Shown here one piece after another: positions 17,645 to 25,843 of a stretch of DNA of 64,000 bases. The notes beneath the pieces are model-generated. The model saw only the letters and a program-made list of their open reading frames with translations. It searched no databases and had not been told where the DNA came from. Origin of the DNA: Algoriphagus terrigena DSM 22685 (lineage in GTDB: Bacteria > Bacteroidota > Bacteroidia > Cytophagales > Cyclobacteriaceae); assembly GCF_000429445.1 (NCBI RefSeq), contig NZ_AUBW01000006.1:1-64000 (forward strand), written 5' to 3'. The position numbers and the translations under genes are program-made. Within the stretch, counting starts at the first letter, position 1; each line of letters opens with the position of its first letter.

Positions 17645-18211
17645 TTAAAGTATTCCGCAATCCGGAGCTTCATATAGATCAGCTACAGCCAATTGACATG
17701 CAGGATCGGCTGAGAAGCTGGCGGATACATCCACACCTACTCCTGTTGGAGGTAAGCCAAACACATTAACTATTTGAGGAGAGGTGCCAATTGGGAAAGA
17801 GGTAACTGCGCCATCTATTGAAACGTCAAGTGTTCCGGCCGCTGGGGCGTTTTCATAAGTGATACGAAGCTGTAAATCGTAGGTCGGATTAGGATCGGTA
17901 CACGTTGCATTAAGAAGTTCAAAGTCGGTAATACTACAAGGATCTCCGCAGTTATTGGCACCAGGATTAGCGTCTGGATTTGTGTCATCACAATCAACTT
18001 CGCCGCAGGCATTGTCTCGATCGAAATAGCCGTCGTTGTCCTTATCAACGGCATCTCCATGTCCCTGATGGTCCGGCACAGATTCAAAGTCAACCAAAAT
18101 AATTTTGCCTTTGTGGCAGATCTTTACCTTATCATCTTTATCGCAGCTTGATAAAAAAAGAACAGAACAAAACGCAAGGAGGGAAAGCGGTGCTAGAAAT
18201 AGAGTTTTCAT
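17645..18211 (-). CDS. Lipoprotein with MopE-type metal-binding motif
   Basis: This is a 188-residue lipoprotein. The signal peptide ends in LSSC (lipidated Cys23). The segment KVKICHKGKIILVDFESV followed by PDHQGHGD is a Cys/His motif seen at the start of several secreted Bacteroidota proteins. It is followed by DNDGYFDRDNACGEVDCDD with TNPDANPGANNCGD, a calcium-binding repeat of the MopE/thrombospondin-3 type rich in Asp and with paired cysteines. The C-terminal ~90 residues form a beta-rich, Ig-like domain of unknown type with two cysteines near the end. It probably binds Ca2+ and resides on an outer-membrane face. No partner gene is adjacent. Confidence 0.75.
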   Translation of the reverse strand: MKTLFLAPLSLLAFCSVLFLSSCDKDDKVKICHKGKIILVDFESVPDHQGHGDAVDKDNDGYFDRDNACGEVDCDDTNPDANPGANNCGDPCSITDFELLNATCTDPNPTYDLQLRITYENAPAAGTLDVSIDGAVTSFPIGTSPQIVNVFGLPPTGVGVDVSASFSADPACQLAVADLYEAPDCGIL

Positions 18212-18471
18212 TGTTTTGATGGTTTACGGTTGAAGATTAAACTATAGAAAAGGCAAAAAGTACCCATCAACTGAGGACGAAGAATCCTTGTATCGATTCT
18301 GCCTGAGCGATACTCTAAGATACTGGATTCACACACCATTTCAAACTCACAGAAACCTGATATTGAGTTAGTTGTGTAAAATTATCCATTGTACTGAAGC
18401 GTCATAAATTAAAAATCCACCATAGTCCCTCGTAGTGCGTATTTTCGCTTCAGTTTAGATTTTTTACAACA

Positions 18472-19893
18472 CTAAAAAATCCACCATTCCGCCTTCACTC
18501 CCATGTAGTAGCCCCATCGTTCGGCTCCGACGAATTGAAGGTAAGGGCTGTAGAGTTGTTCGCTGGCGTTGTCGTTATAACGTGCCGCACTGAAGACAAA
18601 CCGAAGATGCGGACGCGCCCAGACACTCCGCTCTCCGGAGACAGAGAGCGTGGGAGCCAGGGAAAATTTACCCATCGCATACATGGGTTGCTCGCCGTCG
18701 CGCCGTTGGGAGTAATTCAGCTCTGACAGCAGGTGAAAATTATCGCTGATGTACCAAGTACCACGGGTCCCGAGGGTGAGGTCTTCCTTCTTGTTGAACA
18801 CTTCTTTCCCGAAGAAGGTCCCCGCCATATCGTCGGATGCGGCGGCACCCTTGCTGCGATTGTAGATCACATAGCCGTTGAGGGAAAACCGCTCAGACAG
18901 ATTCAGCAGGATGTGATCCACCAGCGACCAACTGTAGGCTTTGCTGAAACTCTGATCCACCAAATCCGGCGCACCAAACGTCAGCCAAGTACGCGACACT
19001 CCGCCGTCCCCGCCATTGGCGATACCGCGCCCATACCGGATGCTGACATCATTGAACGAACCCATCGGCAACTTTGGCAGGATGGTGTTGAGCCGTGCTC
19101 CCAGCACATAGCCGTGGTCTCCGGGATAGGCCAAGTCGGGAAGTGTATCCGTGACATCCGGATTTCCCATTCGGTGATACTCTGCCAAGAAGGTGAGCTT
19201 AGAGCTCTCTGAGAGCACCTTGTCCTGCTCCAGCACCAGCACGGTACGCTGACGGAGTGCCAAGGCGGGGGTTCCTGTTTTGATGTTCAGATAAAAGTAA
19301 GGAGGCACTGTGGAGGAGGTGTCCGTGGAGCTGACGAAGATGGCGGCAAACCGGGTGCTTTTCAACTCCACTCCAAAGCCCTGACCGGAATGGTCGTTGA
19401 AGTAAAAATGATCCGCGATGTGGACATCAGCGCCCCGATAGAGCCGACTGCCTACCCACAGATTCACGCGATCCCGCTTGCCGACGCCGGTCACCTCCAC
19501 ATAGAGTTCAGGGATGGCTAGCGTAAGGCCACCCGTGCTGGTCGTGGTGCTGTTGCCAAAGAGCGACAGGCTGTTGGACCAGACTGCAAAGCGGGTGTTG
19601 ACGGTCACATTCATACTGTCGCCTTTGATCAGAGGAGAAAAGTCGATCCCAGTGGCCAGCTCCAGATAGTCCTGCTCCTCCATCCTGCCGCCGATACTGC
19701 CCATGTTGTTGAGGTTGAGCCGTCGGCCAATCGAACCTTCGTTGACAAAGGACCAGTCGGCTCCAATCCTGCCGTAGGTGCCAATGTAAAAATTCTTGTA
19801 GGTCGCATGCTGATAGGCGATTTGGGCTTGCGAATGGGAATTCAGGAGTTGAAAAGCCAGTAAAAACAGGCAGATACTTAAAAGTCGTGTCAT
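18472..19893 (-). CDS. LamB-like carbohydrate porin
   Basis: This is a 473-residue outer-membrane barrel with a signal peptide (MTRLLSICLFLLAFQLLNSH, ending SQAQ). YGRIGADW early and LWVGSRLYRGADVHIADHFY then FNDHSGQGFGVE in the middle correspond to the maltoporin/sucrose-porin family pattern (WxGxRxY-x-x-x-D-x-H-x-x-D-x-F-Y-x-N). The protein ends in an aromatic strand, GVKAEWWIF, typical for barrel insertion by the BAM complex. It is expected to be a diffusion channel for sugars. No transport or hydrolase genes flank it, so the sugar is unknown. The ATG at 19893 fits the signal peptide. Confidence 0.75.
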   Translation of the reverse strand: MTRLLSICLFLLAFQLLNSHSQAQIAYQHATYKNFYIGTYGRIGADWSFVNEGSIGRRLNLNNMGSIGGRMEEQDYLELATGIDFSPLIKGDSMNVTVNTRFAVWSNSLSLFGNSTTTSTGGLTLAIPELYVEVTGVGKRDRVNLWVGSRLYRGADVHIADHFYFNDHSGQGFGVELKSTRFAAIFVSSTDTSSTVPPYFYLNIKTGTPALALRQRTVLVLEQDKVLSESSKLTFLAEYHRMGNPDVTDTLPDLAYPGDHGYVLGARLNTILPKLPMGSFNDVSIRYGRGIANGGDGGVSRTWLTFGAPDLVDQSFSKAYSWSLVDHILLNLSERFSLNGYVIYNRSKGAAASDDMAGTFFGKEVFNKKEDLTLGTRGTWYISDNFHLLSELNYSQRRDGEQPMYAMGKFSLAPTLSVSGERSVWARPHLRFVFSAARYNDNASEQLYSPYLQFVGAERWGYYMGVKAEWWIF

Positions 19894-20011
19894 CTTGGGC
19901 TGGGGTATCACTAAATGTAGTTGATATGGCAACAACTCTCAATAGCAACCTCCTGTGGCTCAACCGAAAACTTCAAGAAAGCATCGAATTAATCTGGGAA
20001 ACTCTGATTGC

Positions 20012-20761
20012 CTAATTTTCAAAAGCAGCTTTGCCCTGTTTGTACCGTCTATGGCTTTTAATAAGCCGAAATCTCAGGTCATCATAAAAAAGACTTAAGA
20101 CCAAAATCGCTGCTCCGATCAACAGGGTGTCCAGGCCGAGCCCGAGTCTGGAAAAGCAATATCCACCAAGCAGGCCGCCCAAAAAGAAAAACGAGATTAT
20201 AAAAACCCTAAGCCGGATGGTGGACCTGATTTTGGCTTGGTCGGGATGGTTTTTTGGGAAAAACAGCTGGGAAATCTCGATGCCCAAATCCGTGAACAGA
20301 CCCGTCAGGTGTGTCGTTCGTACCACGGCGTTCGAAATCTTGGTAACAAAGGAGTTTTGAAGTCCCATCGCAAAAAGCAGTGCGCAAACGATGAGGTAGG
20401 AGTTTTCTGTCGGGAAGAGGTTACCTAAAACCGGAACTAGTATCAAGATCAAGCTTTCGATGCCTGTCGGCAGCACAAAAACATTCAATCTTTTGCTTTC
20501 CCGAAACTTCTCAATCAAAAAACTTGAAGTAAAAGAACCCAGCAAAAAGCAAAAGATATAGAGCAGGTAGACTGCGCCTTTCCAAACCTCAAACTCTGCT
20601 ACATCCTTGACAAAAAAAGCAAAGTGTCCGGTCACGTTGGTGGTCAATTCTCTAAACGACAGAAAACCGGTAACATTCACGATTCCAGCCACAAAAGACA
20701 GGACTGTTGCGATACGGAGATTATGCTTGTGTGTCCTGCTTTTACCCTGATGCCTGAACAT
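20012..20761 (-). CDS. DUF1275 (YoaK-type) membrane protein
   Basis: This is a 249-residue protein with about six membrane helices. The family pattern is clear: FVAGIVNVTGFLSF then FRELTTNVTGHFAFFVKDVAE near the N-terminus, and ALLFAMGLQNSFVTKI then VVRTTHLTGLFTDLGIEISQ in the middle. The repeated TNVTGH/RTTHLTG halves indicate an internal duplication. Function is unproven for the family. The N-terminal ~15 residues are basic and rich in His. It is monocistronic here. Upstream 20762-20901 holds nothing I can name. Confidence 0.8.
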   Translation of the reverse strand: MFRHQGKSRTHKHNLRIATVLSFVAGIVNVTGFLSFRELTTNVTGHFAFFVKDVAEFEVWKGAVYLLYIFCFLLGSFTSSFLIEKFRESKRLNVFVLPTGIESLILILVPVLGNLFPTENSYLIVCALLFAMGLQNSFVTKISNAVVRTTHLTGLFTDLGIEISQLFFPKNHPDQAKIRSTIRLRVFIISFFFLGGLLGGYCFSRLGLGLDTLLIGAAILVLSLFYDDLRFRLIKSHRRYKQGKAAFEN

Positions 20762-20901
20762 TGTCCCACGATTAATTCAACAGCCTTCACTTCTGAAGAA
20801 AGTTCTCCCCCGCCTCGAGGCAGCGACAAGCCTTCGTCCGTTAGCTAAACACAATTAAATCAAAATCCAGACATCAGCCCCGGGCTAGCATAAACATTTT
20901 G

Positions 20902-21552
20902 TCAGGGCTTCGCTGCTTCTATTGTTTGTCCTCCCGAGTCTTTCTGTAAAAAGTCTTCATATCTGGTAAGATACTCTAGGGCTAAGAGCAACAGTATCGA
21001 ACTTGCGTTGTATACCTTCTGCATAATGATCGCCCAATCCAGGTAACCAAAACCAAATAGGAAAAAGAAACAGTAAAAAGTCAGAAGGCACATAATACAG
21101 CAGACTTTAAGTAGATGAAGTTTGGTCTTTAGGACAAATACAGTCACAGTAAATAAACCAAGCAACGTCAGGACGATCGATATCACTCCCACGTCATGCA
21201 AGGGAGTGGCGATCAAGAAGATCAATAGTATGTTGGCGGCGCCTATAAATTTCAAAACATTCGCCCATTGTCTTGAAGTGATCTTTTTTGACATATTGAT
21301 AAAAAAAATCCCATAGCCCGCCGAGTGGAATGCCATCCCAATCACTGCCCAAATCCGGCCGGGGTTTTCTGAGCCATTTATGGCTTTTGCTTCAAACAAA
21401 TTGCTCAGGAAGTTTTTTGACCAGTCAAACCCGATAGAATTATTGTCAAACAATGAGCCCCCTGGATAGGCCAACGCTGCTACTACAATTAATATCAGGG
21501 ACGTAACCATGCATATCAAAACCGCATACTTCTTAATTAGCTGTATAATCAT
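20902..21552 (-). CDS. Membrane protein of unknown function (DUF998-like shape)
   Basis: This is a 216-residue protein with six hydrophobic helices. After the first helix an exposed loop reads YPGGSLFDNNSIGFDWSKNF with LSNLFEAKAINGSENPGR, followed by AVIGMAFHSAGYGIFF, and the remaining helices come in close succession. The layout (helix, polar loop with P-G-G and a D/W-S-x-N-x-LS block, then five helices) resembles DUF998-type proteins, but the match is weak. It has lower GC than its surroundings, and no operon partner is obvious. Confidence 0.6.
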   Translation of the reverse strand: MIIQLIKKYAVLICMVTSLILIVVAALAYPGGSLFDNNSIGFDWSKNFLSNLFEAKAINGSENPGRIWAVIGMAFHSAGYGIFFINMSKKITSRQWANVLKFIGAANILLIFLIATPLHDVGVISIVLTLLGLFTVTVFVLKTKLHLLKVCCIMCLLTFYCFFFLFGFGYLDWAIIMQKVYNASSILLLLALEYLTRYEDFLQKDSGGQTIEAAKP

Positions 21553-21690
21553 CTGGCTAAAAATCAGTTAGATATCGCTGTTGCAGAGTCGTATTCGCCG
21601 GCCGCTTCTATTACAATTGACTGAATCTTTGAAAGGATTGTTTAAAGTCCTAAACATCGGATTTCGTCCAAAGACTAACCGATCCGGAAT

Positions 21691-21939
21691 TTATTTCAAA
21701 TTCCGTTCCTTCAACAGCTGCTCCAATGCTTTGTCTTTTTTGGAACCATTAAACAATTTATAAGCGATAAACAGAGGAATCAGGGTAAGAAATCCCCAGC
21801 TGTTCTTCACGGCACTGTAAATGACGACGCCAATCATTACTCCAATCAAGACCGCATTGAGTAGGGCCGTAGACTTCATCTTCTTTGCTTCGTCTAACAG
21901 CTCTTGGTCTGTTAATTCTGACAATTCCTTTTCTTTCAT
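21691..21939 (-). CDS. Small two-helix membrane protein
   Basis: This is an 82-residue protein. A charged N-terminal coil (MKEKELSELTDQELLDEAKK) is followed by two close membrane helices (ALLNAVLIGVMIGVVIYSAV and WGFLTLIPLFIAYKLF) and a charged C-terminal tail rich in Lys. The composition and regular helix spacing argue for a real gene, but no function is recognised. It stands alone between divergent gaps. Confidence 0.65.
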   Translation of the reverse strand: MKEKELSELTDQELLDEAKKMKSTALLNAVLIGVMIGVVIYSAVKNSWGFLTLIPLFIAYKLFNGSKKDKALEQLLKERNLK

Positions 21940-22073
21940 TTTATTGGTTTTGATGTGTTTGCGATAAATACTACGAGTAATGCACTTTCCTTTCCCGAGG
22001 CGGATTTTGATAAAAGTCGAGAACCTTGAATTCGGCTTTTTCCAACCATAAGCTAGCCTTCTTGGGGTATTTT

Positions 22074-22718
22074 TTAACTTTTCATTTTTAAAGATCTGTC
22101 CTTTGAAGCCTTGTAATCTCTGTTTGTCGGATCTAATTCTAAAGCCTTATCAAAATTTTCGATCGCTTTGATGTGATTGCCTTGGAGTTGGTAGGCAAAT
22201 CCTTTGTTATGATATGCATCTGCATATTCTGAGTCTATCTCAATTGCGTTTGAAAACGCATCTATTGCGTGTTGAAGTTGGTCCTGTTGCCCATATAAAA
22301 TGCCAAGGTTATGGTAAATGAGTTTGTTATCTAACTCCGAGTTATTGGTCAGATCAACTTCAATCGCTTTTCGATAGTCCGATATAGCATCTTCAAAATC
22401 ACCAAGTTTCTCGTAGGATAGTGCTCTGTTATAAATTGCAATCTTGTTTTTGGGCTCAAGCTCAATTGCTTTAGAATAGCTGTCCAGGCTGCCTCGAACG
22501 TCTCCAAGAAGATCTAAGCAATCACCCTTTCTTAAATGGGCTTCAGCAATTTTATCATCAACCTTTATAATTTCTTCAAATTTTGAAAGAGCTCCTTGTA
22601 TGTCTCCTTGTTCAAACAGTTGAACCCCTTGTTGACCAAGCTTTTCAACTTTGCCCTGACCACTACACGCAGAGAAAACTGCAGCAATAAAGGTGATCAT
22701 CAGAGTCACTTTTTTCAT
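22074..22718 (-). CDS. TPR-repeat lipoprotein
   Basis: This is a 214-residue protein with a signal peptide ending in FSACS (lipidated Cys), followed by about five tetratricopeptide repeats. Examples are GALSKFEEIIKVDDKIAEAH, GSLDSYSKAIELEPKNKIAI, DAISDYRKAIEVDLTNNSEL, HAIDAFSNAIEIDSEYADAY and KAIENFDKALELDPTNRDYK. Such proteins are scaffolds for protein complexes at the envelope. The ATG at 22718 is chosen because the signal peptide begins there. The open frame upstream to 22874 does not look like protein. Confidence 0.8.
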   Translation of the reverse strand: MKKVTLMITFIAAVFSACSGQGKVEKLGQQGVQLFEQGDIQGALSKFEEIIKVDDKIAEAHLRKGDCLDLLGDVRGSLDSYSKAIELEPKNKIAIYNRALSYEKLGDFEDAISDYRKAIEVDLTNNSELDNKLIYHNLGILYGQQDQLQHAIDAFSNAIEIDSEYADAYHNKGFAYQLQGNHIKAIENFDKALELDPTNRDYKASKDRSLKMKS

Positions 22719-23087
22719 TTTGTGTTTTTCGTATTCAAAATCATCGCAACATCTGTATTCACTAAACTTCCCCATCCCCCTATTTCGTCTCTCCATTATT
22801 TGTCCGAGAGTTCGTGACTTGCCCCAAGACCAAATTAATAATTTCGTCGAAACTCCCCAGTGAACGCCGTACATTTTTGTTAGAGTTGGACAGGATGTCG
22901 GAATATTCTGACTTGAAACGAGCGTGAGATTTACTCTTGAAAAACGAACGAGGGTAAAATTTTCATTTTTTTACTCTCTTTTTATTATCGAAGGTAATTT
23001 TTACACTCGTCCTAGAACACCTGAAATCCCAATTTTTCAATCCGCCACGGCGGACAAGTTCTTAAAATTTTCCAATCCCCGAATCCC
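22719..23087. other. Gene-free gap, A/T-rich, no gene recognised
   Basis: About 370 bp between the TPR lipoprotein start and the HNH gene stop. It contains poly-T tracts near 22967-22985 and a small inverted repeat TCCGCC-AC-GGCGGA at 23041-23054. No RNA gene or promoter of the TAnnTTTG type is evident. Confidence 0.5.
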
Positions 23088-23597
23088 TCAGCCAATCACC
23101 CGACTTGGCAAAAATGGCAGCCATTCCTCGGCCTGACGCTCGGCGTATTCCGCCAAAAAGTAAGAAAGCGAAGGCTTGAAGGGTTCGGATCGGAGGATCA
23201 GTCCCGCTTGTTCGGGAGTCTTATCACCTTTGTTCACGTTGCAGCGGTTGCAGGCGGTGATCAGATTCGTCCAGTTGGTCTTGCCACCTTTGGACTTGGG
23301 CACGATGTGGTCGATGGTCAGATGTCTTTTGCTCCCGCAATACTGGCACTCGCCCTTATCCCGCCTAAACAGATTGGCCCGATTGAGTAAAACGCCTCGA
23401 AAAGGGATGGACTTATAATGCGCCAAGCGGATCACCGCGGGGTATTCAAAGCTACGGCTGACCGTCCGGATGAAGAGCAGGTCGTAGGTGGTGAGGACGT
23501 TGGCTTTTTCCAACAGACAGAGCACAATAGCCTTGTGCACCGGCACCACGGCCACCGGAGAATGATCTAAGTTCAGCACCAAAACACGCTTTTCCAT
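23088..23597 (-). CDS. HNH endonuclease
   Basis: This is a 169-residue protein of the common Bacteroidota HNH type. The N-terminal region is MEKRVLVLNLDHSPVAVVPV. The C-terminal half carries a zinc-binding CxxC pair (CQYCGSK), the catalytic LTIDHIVPKSKGGKTNWTN with His at the core, and the second pair CNRCNVNKG. The HNH signature is thus H...N...H-like, with the NLITACNRCN helix. The role is unknown, and relatives are ubiquitous chromosomal genes rather than restriction enzymes. The start codon lies 3 nt after the stop codon of the NlpC/P60-like gene, so it is the last gene of the tsaD-smpB run. Confidence 0.85.
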   Translation of the reverse strand: MEKRVLVLNLDHSPVAVVPVHKAIVLCLLEKANVLTTYDLLFIRTVSRSFEYPAVIRLAHYKSIPFRGVLLNRANLFRRDKGECQYCGSKRHLTIDHIVPKSKGGKTNWTNLITACNRCNVNKGDKTPEQAGLILRSEPFKPSLSYFLAEYAERQAEEWLPFLPSRVIG

Positions 23598-23600
23598 AGT

Positions 23601-24398
23601 TTATGTAACGATAGCCCGGGTGTCCATGCTTACCTGATCCCCGGTATTGTTTCTCAAAAAATCCTCCCACTCATCCAGATCGGAGACCTTCATGCGGTGA
23701 TCCAGGCAGAGGATCTCCTCCGAACCTAAAAACAAACCGAAGTGGGACTTTTGTTTTTCCAAGTCCCTGAAAATAAACAAATCGCCCGGAAGTGCGGCCT
23801 CGGGCTCCACACTTTTGCCGGGAATTTTTCCCGAAATCCAAGAATAACCCGCTATCGCAAAGATCAGCGCAAAGCCATGCTCCTCGTCCAAACCGAAGAT
23901 GCTTCTCCCTCCCGCCTGGAACGGCGCATTGAGGAAGCGAAGTCCGATCTCGACCAATTCCTCCCGCTCGGCTTTGACCACGTGGGGGCGGGAAGTTCCC
24001 GTAAAGCCGACATGATCCTGCCAGTTGAAGAGTTCGAGTTCGGAGAAGTGGAGACGGCTGCCGGGAAGGAGATACAGGCTGGCTCCGAGGTATTCGATTG
24101 CGGCGATCGGGCTGGTCACGACCTGAAAGTCGCGGTTGAGGAACTTGTGGTATTCGTCACCGGTGATCTCTTTGATCAGTGTGGCCCAGACCCAGCCTCC
24201 CATGCCGGTGTCTTCATGGAAAATCCGAAACCATTGGCGGTCGGAGGTCAGTCCGTTGATCTGATAGCACTCCCCAAAAAGCAGCTGCGTGACCAGCGCG
24301 GAGTCAAAGGTGGGTTGGCGGTACACGGGCAGGATCGTCTGTCGACAGATCCCAAAAGCATCAATCAAAGGCCATTCGCTGGAGCTCTCTTTTTGCAT
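23601..24398 (-). CDS. NlpC/P60-like protein with SH3 domain, catalytic Cys missing
   Basis: This is a 265-residue protein with no signal peptide. An N-terminal SH3b-like part (about 20-85, with LLFGECYQINGLTSDRQWFR) is followed by a second beta-rich part and an NlpC/P60 domain from about residue 150. FLNAPFQAGGRSIFGLDEEH with GFALIF aligns with the active-site segment of gamma-glutamyl-diamino-acid peptidases, normally ...WGGRSxxGxDCSGF. Here the nucleophilic Cys is replaced (DEEHG). The later histidine block is kept (KSHFGLFLG), as is PGDLFIF. It is therefore probably a pseudoenzyme that binds rather than cuts peptidoglycan peptides. Its start overlaps the end of smpB by 38 nt. Confidence 0.75.
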   Translation of the reverse strand: MQKESSSEWPLIDAFGICRQTILPVYRQPTFDSALVTQLLFGECYQINGLTSDRQWFRIFHEDTGMGGWVWATLIKEITGDEYHKFLNRDFQVVTSPIAAIEYLGASLYLLPGSRLHFSELELFNWQDHVGFTGTSRPHVVKAEREELVEIGLRFLNAPFQAGGRSIFGLDEEHGFALIFAIAGYSWISGKIPGKSVEPEAALPGDLFIFRDLEKQKSHFGLFLGSEEILCLDHRMKVSDLDEWEDFLRNNTGDQVSMDTRAIVT

Positions 24399-24828
24399 CT
24401 TTTTCCTTCAGGTCCTGACGTTTATCGTGTGTCTTCTTGCCGCGGGCCAGTGCAATTTCGATCTTCGCCAGACCGCGGTCGTTGATAAATATACGAACCG
24501 GAATGATTGCCAGACCTTTTTCGGCCGACTTAGTTTCGAGCTTTTCTAATTCTTTTTTCTTCAAAAGCAGCTTGCGATCCCGCACCGCCACGTGGTTGTA
24601 GCTGGCCGCCATGCTGTAGGGCGAGATATGCATCTGACGGATGTACAGCTCCCCTTCCATAAAGATGCAAAACGCCTCCGTCAGCGAAACCTTGCTCTCG
24701 CGGATCGACTTGATCTCCGTGCCAGTCAGCAGCAGCCCACACACATAGGTGTCGATGAACTCAAACTCAAAGCTTGCTTTCTTATTCTTGATGTTGACGA
24801 TCTTTTCGAAGCGGTTGGGCTTGGACAT
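24361..24828 (-). CDS. smpB: SsrA-binding protein SmpB
   Basis: This is a 155-residue OB-fold protein that delivers tmRNA to stalled ribosomes. Recognisable segments are NKKASFEFEFIDTYVCGLLL then TGTEIKSIRE at the N-terminus, the conserved block FCIFMEGELYIRQMHISPY, RKLLLKKKEL, and the basic C-terminal tail beginning ARGKKTHDKRQDLKEKDAKR, which enters the decoding centre. Length is normal. It follows tsaD with a 1-nt gap, so it is translated from the same message. Confidence 0.95.
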   Translation of the reverse strand: MSKPNRFEKIVNIKNKKASFEFEFIDTYVCGLLLTGTEIKSIRESKVSLTEAFCIFMEGELYIRQMHISPYSMAASYNHVAVRDRKLLLKKKELEKLETKSAEKGLAIIPVRIFINDRGLAKIEIALARGKKTHDKRQDLKEKDAKRELQRMAFD

Positions 24829-24829
24829 A

Positions 24830-25843
24830 TCAGAGTTTCATTTTGGCCAGGGGAGTGACGTCGAGTCCGACAAATTCACCCTTGAGGTATTTGTAATGTG
24901 CCGCCATGGCGATCATGGCAGCGTTGTCAGTGCAGTATTCGAATTTTGGCACGTAGAGGTTCCAGCCTTTTCTACGGGCCAGTTCGGCCAGGGTATTCCG
25001 CAAACCTGAGTTGGCGGAGACTCCACCGGCAATGGCAATCTCTGTCACACCGTACTGCTTCACAGCTTCCTTCAGCTTGATCAGCAGCATCTCGACGAGC
25101 GTGTATTGGATGCTGGCGCAAAGGTCCCGCAGATTTTCTGTGATGAAATCGGGATTCGTCTGGAGTTGATCCCGGAGAAAGTAAAGAACGGCAGTCTTGA
25201 TACCGGAGAAAGAATAATTCAAACCGGGCATGCGTGTCACCGGAAATTTGAAAGCTTTCGGGTTCCCCTCCTTCGCATACTTATCGACCAAAGGGCCACC
25301 GGGATACGGCAAGCCGAGCAGCTTGGCAGTCTTGTCAAAAGCCTCTCCTACCGCATCATCCTGCGTCTCGCCGATCACTTCCATCTCCAGGTGGCTTTTC
25401 ACCAAGACCAACTGCGTATGTCCCCCGCTTACCGTAAGACAGATGAAGGGAAAAGCCGGCCGTGGATCCTCGATGAAGTGCGCCAAGATATGCGCCTGCA
25501 TGTGGTTCACATCGATCAGCGGGATCTCCAGCGAGCGGGCAAAGGCTTTGGCAAAACTCACTCCGACAAGCAGCGATCCCATCAGTCCCGGACCCCGTGT
25601 AAAGGCCACCGCCGAGAGTTGATCTTTGGAAACCCCAGAACTCAAAATCGCCTCCTGGACTACAGGAATGAGGTTTTCTTGATGAGCGCGGGAGGCCAAT
25701 TCGGGAACCACGCCCCCATATTTTTCGTGGACGGATTGTGTGGCCACAATATTATTGAGTACTTTGCCATTAACTATAATGGAGGCAGAAGTCTCGTCGC
25801 ACGAGGATTCGATTGCTAGTATAGAAATATCTTTGGTACCCAT
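24830..25843 (-). CDS. tsaD: tRNA threonylcarbamoyladenosine transferase TsaD
   Basis: This is a 337-residue ASKHA-fold enzyme that transfers the threonylcarbamoyl group to A37 of ANN-decoding tRNAs. Motifs are AIESSCDETSASI at the start, GGVVPELASRAHQENL, the metal site NHMQAHILAHF, VSGGHTQLV, and the C-terminal GGVSANSGLR and YCTDNAAMIA blocks. It acts with TsaB, TsaE and TsaC/Sua5 (a Sua5/YciO-type gene is at 51526). The first gene of the tsaD-smpB-NlpC/P60-HNH run, its ATG shares a base with the start codon of the divergent tamB. Confidence 0.95.
   Translation of the reverse strand: MGTKDISILAIESSCDETSASIIVNGKVLNNIVATQSVHEKYGGVVPELASRAHQENLIPVVQEAILSSGVSKDQLSAVAFTRGPGLMGSLLVGVSFAKAFARSLEIPLIDVNHMQAHILAHFIEDPRPAFPFICLTVSGGHTQLVLVKSHLEMEVIGETQDDAVGEAFDKTAKLLGLPYPGGPLVDKYAKEGNPKAFKFPVTRMPGLNYSFSGIKTAVLYFLRDQLQTNPDFITENLRDLCASIQYTLVEMLLIKLKEAVKQYGVTEIAIAGGVSANSGLRNTLAELARRKGWNLYVPKFEYCTDNAAMIAMAAHYKYLKGEFVGLDVTPLAKMKL
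25828..25835 (+). promoter_or_regulatory. Candidate -7 element for tamB inside tsaD
   Basis: TATCTTTG matches TAnnTTTG exactly and ends 7 nt before the TTG start of tamB, inside the first codons of tsaD. No TTTG at the expected upstream spacing was found, so this is a weak call. Confidence 0.3.

Noticed and set aside
22719..22874. In-frame extension upstream of the TPR lipoprotein
   Set aside because: It would put 52 polar and aromatic residues before the signal peptide. The ATG at 22718 gives a proper lipoprotein signal.
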